64,000 bases of DNA from AP-15 sp963735445 (GCA_963735445.1 CAVTLC010000003.1:231610-295609); one strand, 5' to 3'. Numbered from the stretch's first letter, positions 19,817 through 29,573 are shown. Numbers and translations are program-made. Notes: generated by a model not told the origin, from the sequence alone.

Positions 19817-20788
19817 CTATCGATCAAAATCGACCGCGACCGTATTGCCGCCGCTCAGCAGTACGCCGACATGCTCGCCACGCCGGGGCTGATAACGGCC
19901 GGACAGTAAAGCCGCGAGGGCTGCGGCGCCGCCGGGCTCGGCGACCACCCTCAGTGTGGCCCAAAGCGCTTTCTGCGCGTCGCGGATAGCGTCGTCGGAC
20001 ACCACGACGACGCGCTCCATCAGCCGCCTGACAATTGGGAAAACAAGCTCGCCGACGCGGCGCGGCGCCAATGAGTCGGCGGCGATCCCGCCGGCTTCGG
20101 CATCGACAGGGCGGCCGGCCAGTATCGCTTTGGTGAGGGTCGGGGCCGCTTCCGGCTCGACGCCGATAATTCGGATGCGTCGCTGATACCAGGCAGCGAT
20201 GCCGCCGATCAGCCCGCCCCCACCTACCGCAACCAGCAGCGTATCGAGGTCAGCGGCCTGCTCCTCGAGCTCGAGGCCGGTGGTGCCCTGGCCGAGCAAG
20301 GTTTCGCGCTGGTCAAAGGCGTGGATCGCGAGCGCGCCCGATTGGGCGACCCATGCTTCGCTAGCGGCGAGCGCATCGTCATAGCGGTCGCCGCCAACGA
20401 CGAGCTCGGCGCCGTATTCGCGGATGCGCCGGATCTTCGCCGGCGAGGAGATGCTCGGAACAAAAATCTTGGCGGGGATTCCGAGCTGCAAAGCCGCGTA
20501 GGCGACCGCCGCCCCGTGATTGCCACCGGAGGCAGCGGCAACGCCGGCTTTGGGGATGTCGCGCATCAGGAGATTGGCGAAGGCCCCGCGGGTTTTGAAC
20601 GAGCCCGCGTGCTGCATCAGCTCCAGCTTGCAGCTCAGGCGAACGGCTTCCAGACCGAAATCGCCGCCATCGACCTCGATCACCGGCGTGCGGCGGATAT
20701 GGGGTCTGATTCGCCGCTCGGTCTCGGCAATCGCTGTCCGGTCGATCGCGTCTTCGTCGATCGCATCTTCATTCGGCATTTTCAGCAT
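19817..20788 (-). CDS. threonine/serine dehydratase-like PLP enzyme
   Basis: Fold-type II PLP enzyme, 323 residues. PLP-lysine in SFKTRGAFANLL (about 63-74), the ASGGNHGAAVAYAA loop, a glycine-rich phosphate cup VGGGGLIGGIAAW, and a C-terminal LSGGNTVAVDFDR. Close to bacterial serine/threonine dehydratases without a regulatory ACT domain; serine racemase or hydroxyaspartate dehydratase activities cannot be excluded. Two possible ATGs (20788 and 20779), neither with a clear ribosome site. Convergent with thiD, eight bases apart. Confidence 0.85.
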   Translation of the reverse strand: MLKMPNEDAIDEDAIDRTAIAETERRIRPHIRRTPVIEVDGGDFGLEAVRLSCKLELMQHAGSFKTRGAFANLLMRDIPKAGVAAASGGNHGAAVAYAALQLGIPAKIFVPSISSPAKIRRIREYGAELVVGGDRYDDALAASEAWVAQSGALAIHAFDQRETLLGQGTTGLELEEQAADLDTLLVAVGGGGLIGGIAAWYQRRIRIIGVEPEAAPTLTKAILAGRPVDAEAGGIAADSLAPRRVGELVFPIVRRLMERVVVVSDDAIRDAQKALWATLRVVAEPGGAAALAALLSGRYQPRRGEHVGVLLSGGNTVAVDFDR

Positions 20789-20865
20789 CCGATTTAGCGC
20801 AGTGGCCGCGGTTCAGGTATGTATAAAGCAGGCTATTCCCCGAAAACGCACGAGGACCCGACCGG

Positions 20866-21768
20866 ATGCAGCTCGAATTCGTAACCGTCGACGTCTTTAC
20901 CGATCGGCGGTTTGGCGGAAATCCGCTGGCCGTCGTATTCAACGGCGAGCAGCTGACCGCGACCCAGATGCAGTCGATCGCGGGCGAATTCAACCTGGCG
21001 GAAACGACCTTCGTGCTCCCGCCGCATGACACGTCGCATACCGCGCAAGTTCGCATCTTCACACCCAGAGCCGAGCTGCCGTTTGCCGGCCATCCGAATG
21101 TCGGGACTGCCTTTGCGCTGGCCCGCCGCGGATCGGTCTTCGGCCAACCGATCGGCGACCGGCTGGTGTTCGAGGAAGCAGCCGGTCTCGTGCCGCTGGA
21201 GTTAATCAAAGACGGCGCTGCGGCCGTTGGCGCCTGGCTCACGGCACCCCAGCCGTTATCGCGCGGCCCCGATCTTTCCCCAGAATTGATCGCGGCCGCC
21301 TGCGCGCTTGCCGCCGATGATATCGAGACCCGCCATCACATGCCCTGCGCGGCTTCATGCGGCACCACCTTCATCTTTGCCGAATTAACGACGCGCCGGG
21401 CATTAGAAGCGGCGCAGCCGCGAGCCGAGGCGTTTTCGCGAGATGATTTTCCAGCAGGGGCGAATGGCATCCACCTCTATCTCCGCGACGGCGCCGATGG
21501 CGTCGATATCCGGGCGCGGATGTTCGCCCCGTTGCTCGGCGTCCCCGAGGATCCAGCAACGGGCAGCGCCAATGCCGCGCTGGCAGGGTTACTGGCAAGC
21601 CTGATGCCCGAGCCCGATCTCGCTCTGCAGTTGCGGATCGCTCAGGGGATCGAAATGGGCCGGCCGAGCCTGCTCGAGGCCTCGGCTGAGAAACGCGGCG
21701 GCAAGGTTGCGGAGATCCGGCTCGGCGGGCGCTGCGTTGCGGTGATGAACGGAATCATCGAGATCTGA
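20866..21768 (+). CDS. PhzF-family isomerase/epimerase
   Basis: 300 residues with two-domain PhzF/DapF-like fold: MQLEFVTVDVFTDRRFGGNP, LAETTFVLPP (the catalytic Glu of the family lies in this NLAETTFV motif), RIFTPRAELPFAGHPNVGTA, and EDPATGSANAALAGLLA near the C-terminus. Outside phenazine clusters the substrate of these enzymes is mostly unknown, and no phenazine genes are nearby. Divergent from the dehydratase gene. Confidence 0.9.
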   Translation: MQLEFVTVDVFTDRRFGGNPLAVVFNGEQLTATQMQSIAGEFNLAETTFVLPPHDTSHTAQVRIFTPRAELPFAGHPNVGTAFALARRGSVFGQPIGDRLVFEEAAGLVPLELIKDGAAAVGAWLTAPQPLSRGPDLSPELIAAACALAADDIETRHHMPCAASCGTTFIFAELTTRRALEAAQPRAEAFSRDDFPAGANGIHLYLRDGADGVDIRARMFAPLLGVPEDPATGSANAALAGLLASLMPEPDLALQLRIAQGIEMGRPSLLEASAEKRGGKVAEIRLGGRCVAVMNGIIEI

Positions 21769-21830
21769 CGATTGCCGCACGGCATCAAGCGCGCGAGTAT
21801 CTGAGATCTTTGGTGGAGGGAGGGGTCGCC

Positions 21831-22262
21831 ATGTTGCGAATTCTGAGTCTTGTTTTTGGTTTCTGGGTTGCTTTGGCAGGGGCGGCGTCGGCGCAGAGCG
21901 TGGCATCGATCCAAAAGCTCGATGACGCGTGGTCCGCCGCCTTCAACAAAGGCGACGCCGGCGCGATCGCGGCGATGTATGCCGCGGACGCTTATGTGTT
22001 GCCGCCCGGCCATGACATGGTCAAGGGTCGCGCCGCGATCGAGGCGTTTTGGAAGGGCGCAACAGGTCAACTCGGCAACGCCAAGCTCGTCGCGGTTGAC
22101 GTCGCACCGCTCGGCCGCAGCGCGGCCCGCGAGATCGGGACTTTTTCATTCGAGACCAAGGCCCAGTCGCCGCAACCCGTTGTCGGCAAATACGTCGTTG
22201 TCTGGCGCAAGATTGGTGGTCAGTGGCTGCTCGCGACCGACATCTGGAATACGAACAAATAA
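21831..22262 (+). CDS. secreted SnoaL/DUF4440-like protein
   Basis: 143 residues with a signal peptide (MLRILSLVFGFWVALAGAAS, cut after SAQ). The mature part (KLDDAWSAAFNKGDAGAIAAM, then YAADAYVLPPGHDMVKGRAAI and a C-terminal WLLATDIWN) has the NTF2-like fold pattern of DUF4440/SnoaL proteins: a cone-shaped pocket with unknown ligand. The ATG at 21831, behind GGAGGGAGGGG, fits the signal peptide. A single gene with 62 bases to its neighbours. Confidence 0.8.
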   Translation: MLRILSLVFGFWVALAGAASAQSVASIQKLDDAWSAAFNKGDAGAIAAMYAADAYVLPPGHDMVKGRAAIEAFWKGATGQLGNAKLVAVDVAPLGRSAAREIGTFSFETKAQSPQPVVGKYVVVWRKIGGQWLLATDIWNTNK

Positions 22263-22327
22263 GCTGGTCGTAATTTCCTCACCGGCCGATCCGACTTAAG
22301 CTGGGTCCAGCCCATTCGGAGGTAGAC

Positions 22328-23389
22328 ATGGCAAAAAGCTATCGGGTGGCGGTGATCGCCGGCGACGGCATCGGGCATGAGGTCATGCCTGAGGGCGTGG
22401 CGGCAATGGAGCGGGCGGCGCGCGCCCATGGCTTTGAGCTGAGCTGGAACGAATTCGACTGGAGCTGCGAGCGCTACGCCCAGACCGGACGTATGATGCC
22501 CGAGGACGGGCTCGACCGGCTGCGGCTTTACGATGCCGTCTATCTCGGCGCGGTTGGTCATCCCGAGGTGCCCGATCACGTCTCGTTGTGGGGATTGCTG
22601 ATCCCGCTGCGCCGCGGCTTTCACCAATACGTCAATCTGCGCCCGGTTCGGCTGTTGGCGGGCGTGCAGTCGCCGTTGCGCGACCGCAATCCCGGCGACA
22701 TCGACTTTTATGTCGTGCGCGAAAACAACGAGGGCGAATATTCGGAAATCGGCGGTCGCCTCTACATCGGCACCGACTACGAGATGGCGATGCAGGAAGC
22801 GGTGTTTACGCGCCGCGGCTGTGATCGGATCATGCGCTATGCCTTTGAACTCGCCGGCAAACGCAAAAAGCATGTGACGTCGGCGACCAAGTCGAACGGC
22901 ATCATTCACACGATGCCCTATTGGGACGAACGCTTTGCGGCGGTCGCCCGCGATTATCCCGACGTCAAGACCGACCAGTATCACATCGACATCCTGACCG
23001 CGCATTTCGTGCGCCATCCGGATTGGTTCGATGTCGTCGTCGGCTCGAATTTGTTTGGCGACATTCTGTCCGATCTCGGTCCGGCGGTGGTCGGCTCGAT
23101 CGGCATTGCACCCTCCGGTAACATCAACCCCGAGCGCGAATATCCCTCGATGTTCGAGCCGGTGCACGGCTCGGCGCCGGACATTGCCGGGCGCGGCATC
23201 GCCAACCCGATCGGCCAGATCTGGTCGGGCGCGATGATGCTGGCGCATTTCGGCGAAACCGCTGCGGCCGAAGCGGTCGAGCACGCAATAGCCGAGGTGC
23301 TGGCCGAGGGCGGCACGCGCACCCCCGATCTTGGCGGCAATGCCGGCACCAAGGATCTCGGCGCCGCGATCACCGCCGCGATCCGCTAG
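22328..23389 (+). CDS. tartrate dehydrogenase / D-malate dehydrogenase-like (isopropylmalate dehydrogenase family)
   Basis: NAD-dependent beta-decarboxylating dehydrogenase, 353 residues. GDGIGHEVMPEG near the N-terminus, LRPVRLLAGVQSPLRDRN (substrate Arg residues), VVRENNEGEYSEIGGRLYIG, metal-binding GSNLFGDILSDLGPAVVGSI and EPVHGSAPDIAGRGIANP. The SLWGLLIPLRRGFHQYVNLR stretch is that of TtuC/DmlA enzymes rather than LeuB. AGGTAG precedes the ATG. Probable use is catabolism of tartrate or D-malate. Confidence 0.85.
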   Translation: MAKSYRVAVIAGDGIGHEVMPEGVAAMERAARAHGFELSWNEFDWSCERYAQTGRMMPEDGLDRLRLYDAVYLGAVGHPEVPDHVSLWGLLIPLRRGFHQYVNLRPVRLLAGVQSPLRDRNPGDIDFYVVRENNEGEYSEIGGRLYIGTDYEMAMQEAVFTRRGCDRIMRYAFELAGKRKKHVTSATKSNGIIHTMPYWDERFAAVARDYPDVKTDQYHIDILTAHFVRHPDWFDVVVGSNLFGDILSDLGPAVVGSIGIAPSGNINPEREYPSMFEPVHGSAPDIAGRGIANPIGQIWSGAMMLAHFGETAAAEAVEHAIAEVLAEGGTRTPDLGGNAGTKDLGAAITAAIR

Positions 23390-23418
23390 CCGGAGACGGT
23401 GCTGCGGCGAACAGCGCT

Positions 23419-23982
23419 CTAGACCGGGAACCCGGCGCGGCGCGGGGATAATCGGATGCCGACGCGCGCCGCCTCGACCATGTAATAGCGGGTCATCTGC
23501 ACGATGTCGGTGCGCCAGTAAAGCTGCTGCTGCTCGTTTTCAAGAAAGTCGGCGGCGGCGAAGGCGTAGCAATAGGTCTCGACATAGCGCCGGACGGCAT
23601 CGCCTGATATCGGCGCGTCGCGCCAGCCAAATTTCCAGCCGGCATGCTCGGCGCCGATCCGCCAGCGTTCGAGCCGGACCGACAATGTGCTGGCGTCGAG
23701 CGCATCCAGCGCCGGCACACGGTAGACGGCGACCAGCCGGTGTACATTGAGCTGCAACTGCATCAGCAACTCGTCGCCAAAGGCTTGGATCAGGTAGGTG
23801 GCGTCGGCGGCGCCGCGGAGATGGCGGATCTCGACTTGGGCGCGCGCCGCTGACGCTAGCTCGATCTCGCGCGGCTCCGTGTCAAAGCTCGGCAATTCGT
23901 AGTCGACCGCGCGCAGTGCCTCCAGCATCTGCCCGGTCAGGAACTGCTCGCTTCGCTCTTGCGCCTCAGCAATCGTCAGCAT
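23419..23982 (-). CDS. hypothetical protein
   Basis: 187-residue soluble protein starting MLTIAEAQERSEQFLTGQML; ATG 23982 has GGAG at five bases, better than the upstream ATG in frame. It is rich in aromatic residues in the second half (YRVPALDALDASTL, WKFGWRDAPISGDAVRRYVE, QQQLYWRTDIVQMTRYYM). No signal peptide or membrane helix. I do not recognise the family. It lies just downstream of pckA on the same strand but 72 bases away, so it may be cotranscribed with it. Confidence 0.65.
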   Translation of the reverse strand: MLTIAEAQERSEQFLTGQMLEALRAVDYELPSFDTEPREIELASAARAQVEIRHLRGAADATYLIQAFGDELLMQLQLNVHRLVAVYRVPALDALDASTLSVRLERWRIGAEHAGWKFGWRDAPISGDAVRRYVETYCYAFAAADFLENEQQQLYWRTDIVQMTRYYMVEAARVGIRLSPRRAGFPV

Positions 23983-24054
23983 GTGTGCTCCATCCGCAGC
24001 CGCGCCGGAAACACCGATCGCCAACCGGGGTTCCGACGTGAGTGGAGCGGACGA

Positions 24055-25671
24055 CTATGCTGCGGGGTGGACGCCGGCGGATTTGACCTCGTCGCTGACG
24101 AACGGCTCGAATTCGCGGAAGTTTTCCTCGAAGCGATGGGTCAGCTCGCGTGCGGTGTGGTCATAGGCCTCCTTGTCGGACCAGGTGCTGCGCGGGTCGA
24201 GCACCTCGCTCGGCACCTCGGGGCAACCCTCGGGCACCAGCAGGCCAAAATTCGACTCCTTCCGCACCGGCATTTCGCCGAGCCGGCCGTCGAGAGCGGC
24301 GCGCAGCAATGCTCGCGTATAAGCGATCGGCATGCGCTTGCCGACGCCATAGGTGCCGCCCGACCAGCCGGTGTTGACGAGCCAGCATTGCGAGCCGTGC
24401 CGCTTGATCCGCTCGCCGAGCAACTCGGCGTAGACTGATGGATGGCGCGGCATGAACGGCGCGCCAAAGCAGGTCGAAAACGTCGCCTCCGGTGCATTGC
24501 CGAGACCCTTTTCGGTCCCGGCAACGCGCGCCGTATAGCCCGACAGAAAATGGTACATGGCCTGCTCGGCGCTCAGCTTGGCAATCGGCGGCATGACCCC
24601 AAAGGCATCGGCGGTCAGCATCACGACATTTGCCGGATGCGGGCCGAGCCCGGTCGGGTCGGCATTCGGAATGAAATCGAGCGGATAGCAAGCGCGGGTA
24701 TTTTCGGTCAGGCTGTCGTCGTCGACATCGGGCAGCCGCGTCACCGGATCGACCACGACATTTTCGAGCACGGTGCCAAAGCGGCCGATCGTCGCATAGA
24801 TCTCGGGCTCGGCCGTTGGCGAGAGATTGATGACCTTGGCGTAGCAGCCGCCTTCGAAATTGAAGATGCCGTTGTCGCTCCACCCATGCTCGTCGTCGCC
24901 GATCAAGGTGCGCGAATTGTCGGCCGACAAGGTGGTCTTGCCGGTCCCCGACAGCCCGAAAAAGATCGCGGCGTCGCCCTTTGACCCGACATTGGCCGAG
25001 GCGTGCATCGGCAACACGCCGCGCGCCGGCAGCACGAAATTGAGGTAGCCGAAAACCGATTTCTTGATCTCGCCGGCATATTCGGTGCCGCCGATCAACA
25101 CTAGCCCGCGGGCGAAATTGACAAAGATAAAGACGTCGGAGTTGATCCCATCGGTTTCGGCGAGAGCGCGAAAAGCGGGCGCGTGCAAAATCGTAAAGGC
25201 GGGCTCGAACCCCGGCAATTCCTCGGCCGGAGGGCGAATGAACATGTTGCGCGAGAATAGGCTGTGCCAGGCGCTGTCGGTCACGACCCGCACCGGCAGG
25301 CGATAGGCCGGGTCGGCCCCGGCATAGAGATCCTGCACAAACAGCTCGCGTCGCTGGAAATAGGCGAGCATGCGCTGATGCAGGCTGTCGAACCGCGCGG
25401 GCGACACCGGCTGATTGATGCTGCCCCACCACACCGTGTCCTTGGTCCCGGCTTCCTCGACAATGTACTTGTCGCGCGGTGTGCGCCCGGTGAACGCCCC
25501 GGTATTTACGGAAAAACTGCCGCCGGCGACCACCTCGCCCTCGCAGCGACGCACCGCGTGTTCGTAGAGGACCGGCATCGACAAATTCCAATGCTCGGCC
25601 CCGAGATGGCGCATGCCCTGGCGGTCGAGCCCGAAACGGCTCTTAAACGCGGTCACCGGATTGACCTGCAT
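24055..25671 (-). CDS. pckA: phosphoenolpyruvate carboxykinase (ATP)
   Basis: Gluconeogenic enzyme converting oxaloacetate and ATP to PEP. 538 residues. Oxaloacetate/Mn-binding FTGRTPRDKYIVEE, DAYVGADP-like loop LYAGADPAYRLPVRVV, kinase-1a GLSGTGKTTLSAD (P-loop), kinase-2 IGDDEHGWSDNGIFNFEGGC, and adenine-binding region SGYTARVAGTEKG. Divergent from chvI, an arrangement conserved in alphaproteobacteria where ChvI/ChvG-type systems control pckA. Confidence 0.96.
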   Translation of the reverse strand: MQVNPVTAFKSRFGLDRQGMRHLGAEHWNLSMPVLYEHAVRRCEGEVVAGGSFSVNTGAFTGRTPRDKYIVEEAGTKDTVWWGSINQPVSPARFDSLHQRMLAYFQRRELFVQDLYAGADPAYRLPVRVVTDSAWHSLFSRNMFIRPPAEELPGFEPAFTILHAPAFRALAETDGINSDVFIFVNFARGLVLIGGTEYAGEIKKSVFGYLNFVLPARGVLPMHASANVGSKGDAAIFFGLSGTGKTTLSADNSRTLIGDDEHGWSDNGIFNFEGGCYAKVINLSPTAEPEIYATIGRFGTVLENVVVDPVTRLPDVDDDSLTENTRACYPLDFIPNADPTGLGPHPANVVMLTADAFGVMPPIAKLSAEQAMYHFLSGYTARVAGTEKGLGNAPEATFSTCFGAPFMPRHPSVYAELLGERIKRHGSQCWLVNTGWSGGTYGVGKRMPIAYTRALLRAALDGRLGEMPVRKESNFGLLVPEGCPEVPSEVLDPRSTWSDKEAYDHTARELTHRFEENFREFEPFVSDEVKSAGVHPAA

Positions 25672-25792
25672 TCGACGTTTCCTCCTGCTGCGGCGTGATG
25701 CAACATCGCTAACGGCGCCGGGTGATGGCGCCTACCACATGGGTGCGAATCTGTCAAAGTTCATGCAACGTAGGCGCTAAAGGCGCGCTTTC

Positions 25793-26494
25793 TCAACGAG
25801 CCCGGCTAGTGACGCGAGCGCCGCTTCGGCGTGTCAGAGCCACCGCCGGAAACTCGAGCCGCGCGGTCGCATTGTCTGTCCGCAGATCAAGACCCTCGGG
25901 ATCGAGGTTGGTTATGCGCCACCCGCTCTCCACACGACCCAGCAGTTTTCGTACGCAGAGGTCGAGATCCGCGCCATAAGCATCATTCATCTTTGTCACG
26001 ATCGTGGTCTCGGCTTCGGCCAGTGCGCCGGCATCGGTCTCAAACAGCAGATCGGCATGGTCGATCCATTCGATCCGGCCAAAGCCGGCGACCAGATGAC
26101 CGCGCTCGACGAGCATCCGATAAATCCGAAAATCGGCAAAGCCGGCATAGAGCTCGCTCGACGGGTGACGCGCGGTGAAACGTGCCAGAAGGCGAGGATC
26201 TGCCACGATTGCGGCCTGACCGATCAGTGTCAGTCGCGGCCCATCGAGCCGGTCGGCGCGATCATCCGTGCCGTCGAGCAGCAACGATATCCGCGGGTCG
26301 AAAGCAATGTTGCGAGCGTGCTGAGCGAGATCCGACAGCAGCAATATCGGGCTTCCGTCGAGATCCGCGGCGTGGAGCACCAGCGAGACGTAGGGCGCAC
26401 CGAGCAGGCTGGTGGCGAGTGCCGCGCGTTCGCAGCTGCGCATCAGCCAGCGACCGAGCCGGGCGGGATCGCGGTTCAATTCTTGATCAGGCAT
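25793..26494 (-). CDS. HugZ-like (PNPOx split-barrel) protein
   Basis: 233 residues: an N-terminal flavin-reductase-like split barrel (SCERAALATSLLGAPYVSLV, ILLLSDLAQHARNIAFDPRI, LLDGTDDRADRLDGPRLTLI) and a C-terminal DUF2470-like part. The LSDLAQHARN and DPRISLLL motifs are those of the haem-utilisation HugZ family. In studied members it binds or breaks down haem. Here no haem-uptake genes flank it, so the function stays tentative. Confidence 0.8.
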   Translation of the reverse strand: MPDQELNRDPARLGRWLMRSCERAALATSLLGAPYVSLVLHAADLDGSPILLLSDLAQHARNIAFDPRISLLLDGTDDRADRLDGPRLTLIGQAAIVADPRLLARFTARHPSSELYAGFADFRIYRMLVERGHLVAGFGRIEWIDHADLLFETDAGALAEAETTIVTKMNDAYGADLDLCVRKLLGRVESGWRITNLDPEGLDLRTDNATARLEFPAVALTRRSGARVTSRAR

Positions 26495-26690
26495 GGCGTA
26501 AATCAGCGGAGCGGCGCTCCATCGTCAAGTGAAAGAGCGATCAAGAGCGGGCACAGCCGCCAAATCCAGCGCCCTACAATCACAAACTACGGCTCTGGGC
26601 TGGTCGATGGTGGCAAATGGCCATATTTAATCGCAATAGCATCCGTTTCCTGTCCGTTACGGCTTGCTGAAGATTATTGGGGGACAACAA

Positions 26691-27389
26691 GTGGCAAACA
26701 CGATTGCTCTTGTCGACGACGACCGCAACATCCTGACCTCGGTGTCGATCGCACTCGAAGCGGAAGGCTTTGCGGTGCGCTGCTACAGCGATGGGGCGGA
26801 AGCGCTCAAAGGCATGAACGCGCAACCGGTCGATATCGCGGTCCTCGACATTAAGATGCCGCGCATGGACGGTATGGAATTGCTCGAACAATTGCGGCGG
26901 CTGAGCAATATCCCGGTCATCTTCTTGACCTCGAAAGATGACGAGGTCGACGAATTGCTCGGCCTACGGATGGGAGCCGACGACTACATCAGGAAGCCCT
27001 TTTCACAGCGACTCCTGATCGAGCGGATCCGCGCATTGATTCGCCGCGGCGAGTTGGCGCGTGAGCACAGCGACCCGCAGGGCGAGCCGGTGGTCGTGCG
27101 TGGTCGGCTGGTGCTCGATCCGGCCCGGCATCTGTGCACCTGGAGCAATGAACCCGTCGAATTGACGGTCACCGAGTTTCTGATCTTGAAGTCGCTGGCC
27201 CACCGTCCCGGTCACGTAAAGAGCCGCGACCAGTTGATGGATGCGGCGTATGGCGAGCACATCTATGTCGACGACCGCACGATCGACAGCCACATCAAGC
27301 GGCTGAGAAAAAAATTTAAGGCGGTAGACGGCGATTTCGCCCACATCGAAACGCTTTATGGCGTCGGCTATCGATACCGCGACCGCTGA
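26691..27389 (+). CDS. chvI: response regulator ChvI-like (OmpR family)
   Basis: 232 residues; GTG 26691 behind GGGGGA gives MANTIALVDDDRNILTSVSI. Receiver domain with acidic pocket DDD, phospho-acceptor Asp in VAVLDIKMPRMDG (about 52), Thr in VIFLTSKDDEVDELLGLRMG and Lys in ADDYIRKPFSQ. Then a winged-helix DNA-binding domain (LTVTEFLILKSLAHRPGHVK, VDDRTIDSHIKRLRKKFK). The sequence follows the ChvI/ActR-type regulators of alphaproteobacteria that respond to acid and envelope stress. Overlaps the sensor gene by 32 bases. Confidence 0.88.
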   Translation: MANTIALVDDDRNILTSVSIALEAEGFAVRCYSDGAEALKGMNAQPVDIAVLDIKMPRMDGMELLEQLRRLSNIPVIFLTSKDDEVDELLGLRMGADDYIRKPFSQRLLIERIRALIRRGELAREHSDPQGEPVVVRGRLVLDPARHLCTWSNEPVELTVTEFLILKSLAHRPGHVKSRDQLMDAAYGEHIYVDDRTIDSHIKRLRKKFKAVDGDFAHIETLYGVGYRYRDR

Positions 27390-29112
27390 CCCGGCCAATT
27401 CATCGGTCACCGATGCGGCGAAGACAGATTTAACAACGGCGCCCGATCGGTCGGAACCGCGCGCCGCTGCGGTGACCGAAGCGAGCCCGCGGAGCGTCGG
27501 CCGCGGGCGCGGCCGGACGTGGCGGCGGCCGTTCTCGCCGCTGACGCTGCGCATCCTCGCGGTCAATGTCCTGGCCCTGGCGTTGCTTGGCGGCGGCTTT
27601 CTCTATCTCGGCAAGTACCAGGCGAGCCTTGTTGGCCAGCAGATTGAATCGCTGAAGACCCAGGGTCAGGTTTTTGCGGCTGCGCTGGGCGAAGGAGCGG
27701 TGCTCAACTCGGCTGACGAAGGCGAGGTGCTGCTTCCGGACCTCGCCCGCCAAATGATGCGCCGGCTCGTCGCTCCAACCAAAACCCGGACGCGCCTGTT
27801 CGATGTGAAAGGCGACATCATCGCCGACAGCCGGGTGCTGCGCGGGCCTGGCGGCGCGATCCAGATTACCGAATTGCCGCCGCCCGACAGAAAAGGGCTC
27901 CTCAGTCAGCTAACCGATCAGATCTACAACTGGGTCGTCCAGATATTGCCGGAACGCAAGCGCTACCCGGCCTATCACGAAAGCTTTGCACCGCAAGCGT
28001 CTGACTACCCCGAGGTCGAGCGTGCGTTGCGCGGCGAGATCGGGGAAATGATCAGGCGCGATCCGGCGACCGGTGAACTCGTGCTCAGCGTTGCAATCCC
28101 TGTCCAGCGCTACAAACAGGTGCTGGGGGCGCTGATGCTGTCGACGGGCAGCAACGACATCGAAGCCGATGTGCGCACCGTTCGCCTGGAGTTGCTGCGC
28201 ATTTTCGGCGTGGCGTTGCTCGTGACGGTGGCGCTGTCGCTCTACCTTGCCAGCACGATCGCACGGCCGATCCGGCGTTTGGCCGCTGCAGCGGAGCGGG
28301 GGCGCGGCCGCCGCGCCCGTGTCGAGATCCCCGATTTCACGCGGCGGGGCGACGAGATCGGCGACCTCTCCGGGGCACTGCGGGAGATGACCGATGCGTT
28401 ATGGCAGCGGATGAGTGCCATCGAACGCTTTGCCGCCGATGTCGCTCACGAGATCAAAAACCCGCTAAGCTCGTTGAAGAGTGCGGTCGAGACCGTGGTT
28501 CGGATCGAAGACCCCGCGACGCAGCGCCGGCTGATGGCGATCATTCTCGACGATGTCGAGCGGCTTGACCGATTGATTACCGACATCTCGGATGCGTCGC
28601 GGTTGGATGCTGAACTGAGCCGCCTTGAACTCGGACCGGTGGATATTGGCGCGATGCTGCGGGCGCTGGTCGATGTTCATAACGCCACCCGCGCCGAGGA
28701 TGGACCGCACCTTGTGCTTGATCCGGCAGAGCGAAGCCGCCCGCTGATGGTTCCGGGGATCGAGACCCGGTTATCGCAGGTATTTTTAAACCTGATCGCA
28801 AACGCCGTGTCCTTTAGCCCGCCGAACGGAGAGATCCGGTTGACGGCACGTCACGACGGGCGCGCGGTGCTCATTACCGTCGACGATCACGGGCCTGGTA
28901 TCCCCGATGACAAGTTGACGGCGATCTTCGACCGATTTTACAGCGAGCGGCCGGCCGGGGAAAAATTTGGAACTCATTCGGGTCTCGGGCTGTCGATATC
29001 GAAGCAGATCGTCGAGGCGCATCGCGGCATGATCTGGGCCGAAAACCGCCACCGCGCGGGCGGCGTCGTTCTTGGCGCGCGGTTTTGTATTCGACTGCCG
29101 GCGCAATCGTGA
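27358..29112 (+). CDS. chvG: sensor histidine kinase ChvG-like
   Basis: 584 residues. After a polar N-terminal tail come membrane helix 1 (about 60-80, LTLRILAVNVLALALLGGGF), a large periplasmic sensor, helix 2 (about 280-300, LLRIFGVALLVTVALSLYLA), HAMP (STIARPIRRLAAAAERGRGR), the H-box RFAADVAHEIKNPLSSLKSA with the phospho-His (about 363), N-box FLNLIANAVSFSP, G1 DDHGPGIPD and G2 THSGLGLSISKQIV. Paired with the ChvI-like regulator. Studied homologues are held off by periplasmic ExoR; no exoR is in the window. Confidence 0.88.
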   Translation: MASAIDTATADPANSSVTDAAKTDLTTAPDRSEPRAAAVTEASPRSVGRGRGRTWRRPFSPLTLRILAVNVLALALLGGGFLYLGKYQASLVGQQIESLKTQGQVFAAALGEGAVLNSADEGEVLLPDLARQMMRRLVAPTKTRTRLFDVKGDIIADSRVLRGPGGAIQITELPPPDRKGLLSQLTDQIYNWVVQILPERKRYPAYHESFAPQASDYPEVERALRGEIGEMIRRDPATGELVLSVAIPVQRYKQVLGALMLSTGSNDIEADVRTVRLELLRIFGVALLVTVALSLYLASTIARPIRRLAAAAERGRGRRARVEIPDFTRRGDEIGDLSGALREMTDALWQRMSAIERFAADVAHEIKNPLSSLKSAVETVVRIEDPATQRRLMAIILDDVERLDRLITDISDASRLDAELSRLELGPVDIGAMLRALVDVHNATRAEDGPHLVLDPAERSRPLMVPGIETRLSQVFLNLIANAVSFSPPNGEIRLTARHDGRAVLITVDDHGPGIPDDKLTAIFDRFYSERPAGEKFGTHSGLGLSISKQIVEAHRGMIWAENRHRAGGVVLGARFCIRLPAQS

Positions 29113-29573
29113 CCGAGAGGTTGCTATTGCATGGCACGACGGTAGCGATCGACGGAGGTGCGATCCTGTTGCGGGGGCCGTCGGGCTCGGGCAAATCGGA
29201 TCTGGCATTGCGGATGATCGATGGTGGCGCGCAGCTCGTCGCCGATGATCAAACTTTGCTGCAGCGGGTCGGTGATCGGGTCCTTGCTGCGGCGCCGCCG
29301 ACAATCGCGGGACTGATCGAAGTCCGCGGGATAGGCATCGTCAAAATGGAAATGGCCGCACCGGTCCCGCTGGTGCTAATCGCCGATTTGATTGATCCCG
29401 GCGAGGTGGCCCACGAGGTGGAACGTATGCCGACACGGAATTGCGAAACCGTTCTCGGCGTTTCCGTGGCGCTGATTGCGCTGGCTCCGTTCGAGGCTTC
29501 GGCGGCCGCAAAGCTTCGGCTCTTCCGACGCGCGTTGGCGGCCGACCTACTTCCCGCTATAATCGGGGCATGA
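29109..29573 (+). CDS. hprK: HPr kinase/phosphorylase, short alphaproteobacterial form
   Basis: Phosphorylates or dephosphorylates HPr on serine. Only 154 residues, the catalytic half; the N-terminal domain of the Firmicute enzyme is absent, as is normal in alphaproteobacteria. P-loop GPSGSGKSD (about 22-30), VADDQTLL, and RGIGIVKM, part of the family signature. GTG 29109 overlaps the chvG stop. The operon puts it with rapZ, EIIA, HPr and EI. Confidence 0.9.
   Translation: MTERLLLHGTTVAIDGGAILLRGPSGSGKSDLALRMIDGGAQLVADDQTLLQRVGDRVLAAAPPTIAGLIEVRGIGIVKMEMAAPVPLVLIADLIDPGEVAHEVERMPTRNCETVLGVSVALIALAPFEASAAAKLRLFRRALAADLLPAIIGA

Noticed and set aside
24161..25591. 476-codon minus-strand frame inside pckA
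   Set aside because: Different frame from the complete PckA with all its kinase motifs; Arg-rich composition typical of a GC-rich shadow.
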